A stretch of 64,000 nucleotides of DNA, taken from contig JAWQEG010001306.1 in NCBI GenBank assembly GCA_033782935.1, forward strand, positions 2,852,001 through 2,916,000. Reading direction: 5' to 3'. Of the stretch, positions 63,510 through 64,000 are shown in pieces. The notes under the pieces are model-generated. The model saw only the letters and a program-made list of their open reading frames with translations, did no database searches and was not told where the DNA came from. The position numbers and the translations under genes are program-made. The DNA is from Petrolisthes cinctipes (Eukaryota > Arthropoda > Malacostraca > Decapoda > Porcellanidae). Every line of letters begins with the position of its first letter. Position 1 is the stretch's first letter.

Positions 63510-64000
63510 CCCAAAATATCGAATTTTCGGGTGTTTAGGGCCAGAATTTGAGATATAAAAGGGTACAGAAGATGCATGCTCATATGGACTTTTGGGCACC
63601 TAAGAGATCGATTTTCAGTATGTTTTTGGCCTGTATTTTGAAAATACTCTAACACGGAGTAGGCATGTACAGATACCTTCTGGGACCTCTAAATATCGAA
63701 TTTTCGGGTGTTTTGGGACTGAATTTGAGATATCGATTTTTTGGCACCTAAAATGTCGATTTTTAGCATGTTTTTAGCCTATATTTTGAAAATATTCCAG
63801 CACTGTGTAGGCATGTACAGATTGCTTCTGGGACCCCAAAATATTGAATTTTCGGGTGTTTTGAGCCTGAATTTGAGATATAAACGGGTACAGAAGATAC
63901 ATGCACATATTGACTTTGGGCATCTAAAATATCGATTTTCAGCATGTTTTGGGCCTGTATTTTGAAAATACTCTAACACTGAGTAGGCTATGTACAGATT
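63510..64000 (-). repeat. Right edge of the window, satellite continues
   Basis: On the minus strand this reads part of A1 or B, B1 and C1, then A2 at 63,655 going left. The last bases show gtaggctatgtac, a variant also found at 56,599 and 61,657. This suggests that more copies of the large duplicated unit continue beyond the window. Confidence 0.7.

Larger units (their letters stand above)
37376..64000 (-). repeat. Satellite array, right arm (minus orientation)
   Basis: This is the same satellite family as the left arm, but every monomer is the reverse complement. On the plus strand the landmarks appear as cttctgggacc, attttcgggtgtttt, tataaacgggta and tattttgaaaata. All six monomer types and the 10-bp-deleted B2 occur here too, so both arms share a common origin. 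The arm contains cleaner hexameric units and the longest duplication of the window, as well as some deletion-bearing monomers that I did not see in the left arm. It runs off the right end inside a monomer. No gene or foreign insertion is visible in these 26.6 kb. Confidence 0.97.

Noticed and set aside
277..63979. Many open frames of 60-165 codons on both strands, with recurrent near-identical predicted peptides
   Set aside because: They are translations of the repeat itself. The frame shifts because monomers are 177, 176 and 148 bp, most frames close at recurrent in-frame stops at or near C monomers, most begin with non-ATG starts such as GTG, the same DNA is open in several overlapping frames, and variants change residues freely. 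No promoter, splice or coding signal supports a gene.
1..64000. CRISPR-like regular repeats
   Set aside because: The repeats are 148-177 bp, contiguous and without unique spacers; the whole unit is repeated. This is satellite DNA.
1..64000. Match to known satellites such as Arabidopsis 178-bp, Brassica 176-bp or primate alpha satellite
   Set aside because: The lengths are similar, but the characteristic sequences I can recall for those families are not present. Length alone is not evidence of relationship; a database search of the consensus would decide.

Overview
The whole 64 kb window is one tandemly repeated satellite DNA array. I see no protein-coding gene, RNA gene, transposon, CRISPR array or single-copy sequence anywhere in it, and the array runs off both ends. 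Sequence of this kind (nucleosome-sized monomers, layered higher-order repeats, near-identical multi-kb duplications, an internal orientation switch) points to eukaryotic heterochromatin, such as a centromeric, pericentromeric or subtelomeric block in a long-read assembly. I do not recognise the satellite family and cannot name the organism; the plant and animal satellites I can recall do not match it by eye.

Unit structure. Six monomer types recur: A1 and A2 (177 bp), B1 and B2 (176 bp; B2 often lacks its last 10 bp, called B2-del10 here), and C1 and C2 (148 bp). C monomers look like full monomers that lost 29 bp between two ATAT repeats. The basic trimer A-B-C is 501 bp (491 bp with B2-del10); a dimer A-C is about 325 bp. 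C monomers ending in ggtatctg are followed by A2 and those ending in gcgatctg by A1, so the underlying higher-order repeat (HOR) is a hexamer A1-B1-C1-A2-B2-C2 of 992 or 1,002 bp. The full monomer is itself a diverged tandem pair of 88-bp halves.

Layout. Positions 1-37,374 carry the array in the plus orientation. At about 37,375 the orientation flips with a single unassigned base, and 37,376-64,000 is the same family in the minus orientation. The first 16 kb has an irregular monomer order with dimers and hybrid monomers. From about 17 kb onward, recent multi-kb tandem duplications dominate: spacings of 1,315 bp (17-20 kb), 3,743 bp (24-29.5 kb), 2,994 bp (30-36 kb), 825 bp (38.5-40.2 kb), 1,130 bp (48.4-50.7 kb) and 5,058 bp (53.6-63.5 kb).

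Interpretation. The array looks shaped by unequal exchange and local amplification acting on 88-bp, about 176-bp, about 500-bp, about 1-kb and multi-kb units, with small deletions at short direct repeats seeding new monomer types. Many 60-127 codon open frames exist in the array, but they are by-products of the repeat and I do not annotate them as genes. All positions and identities come from reading by hand, so boundaries may be off by a few bases.
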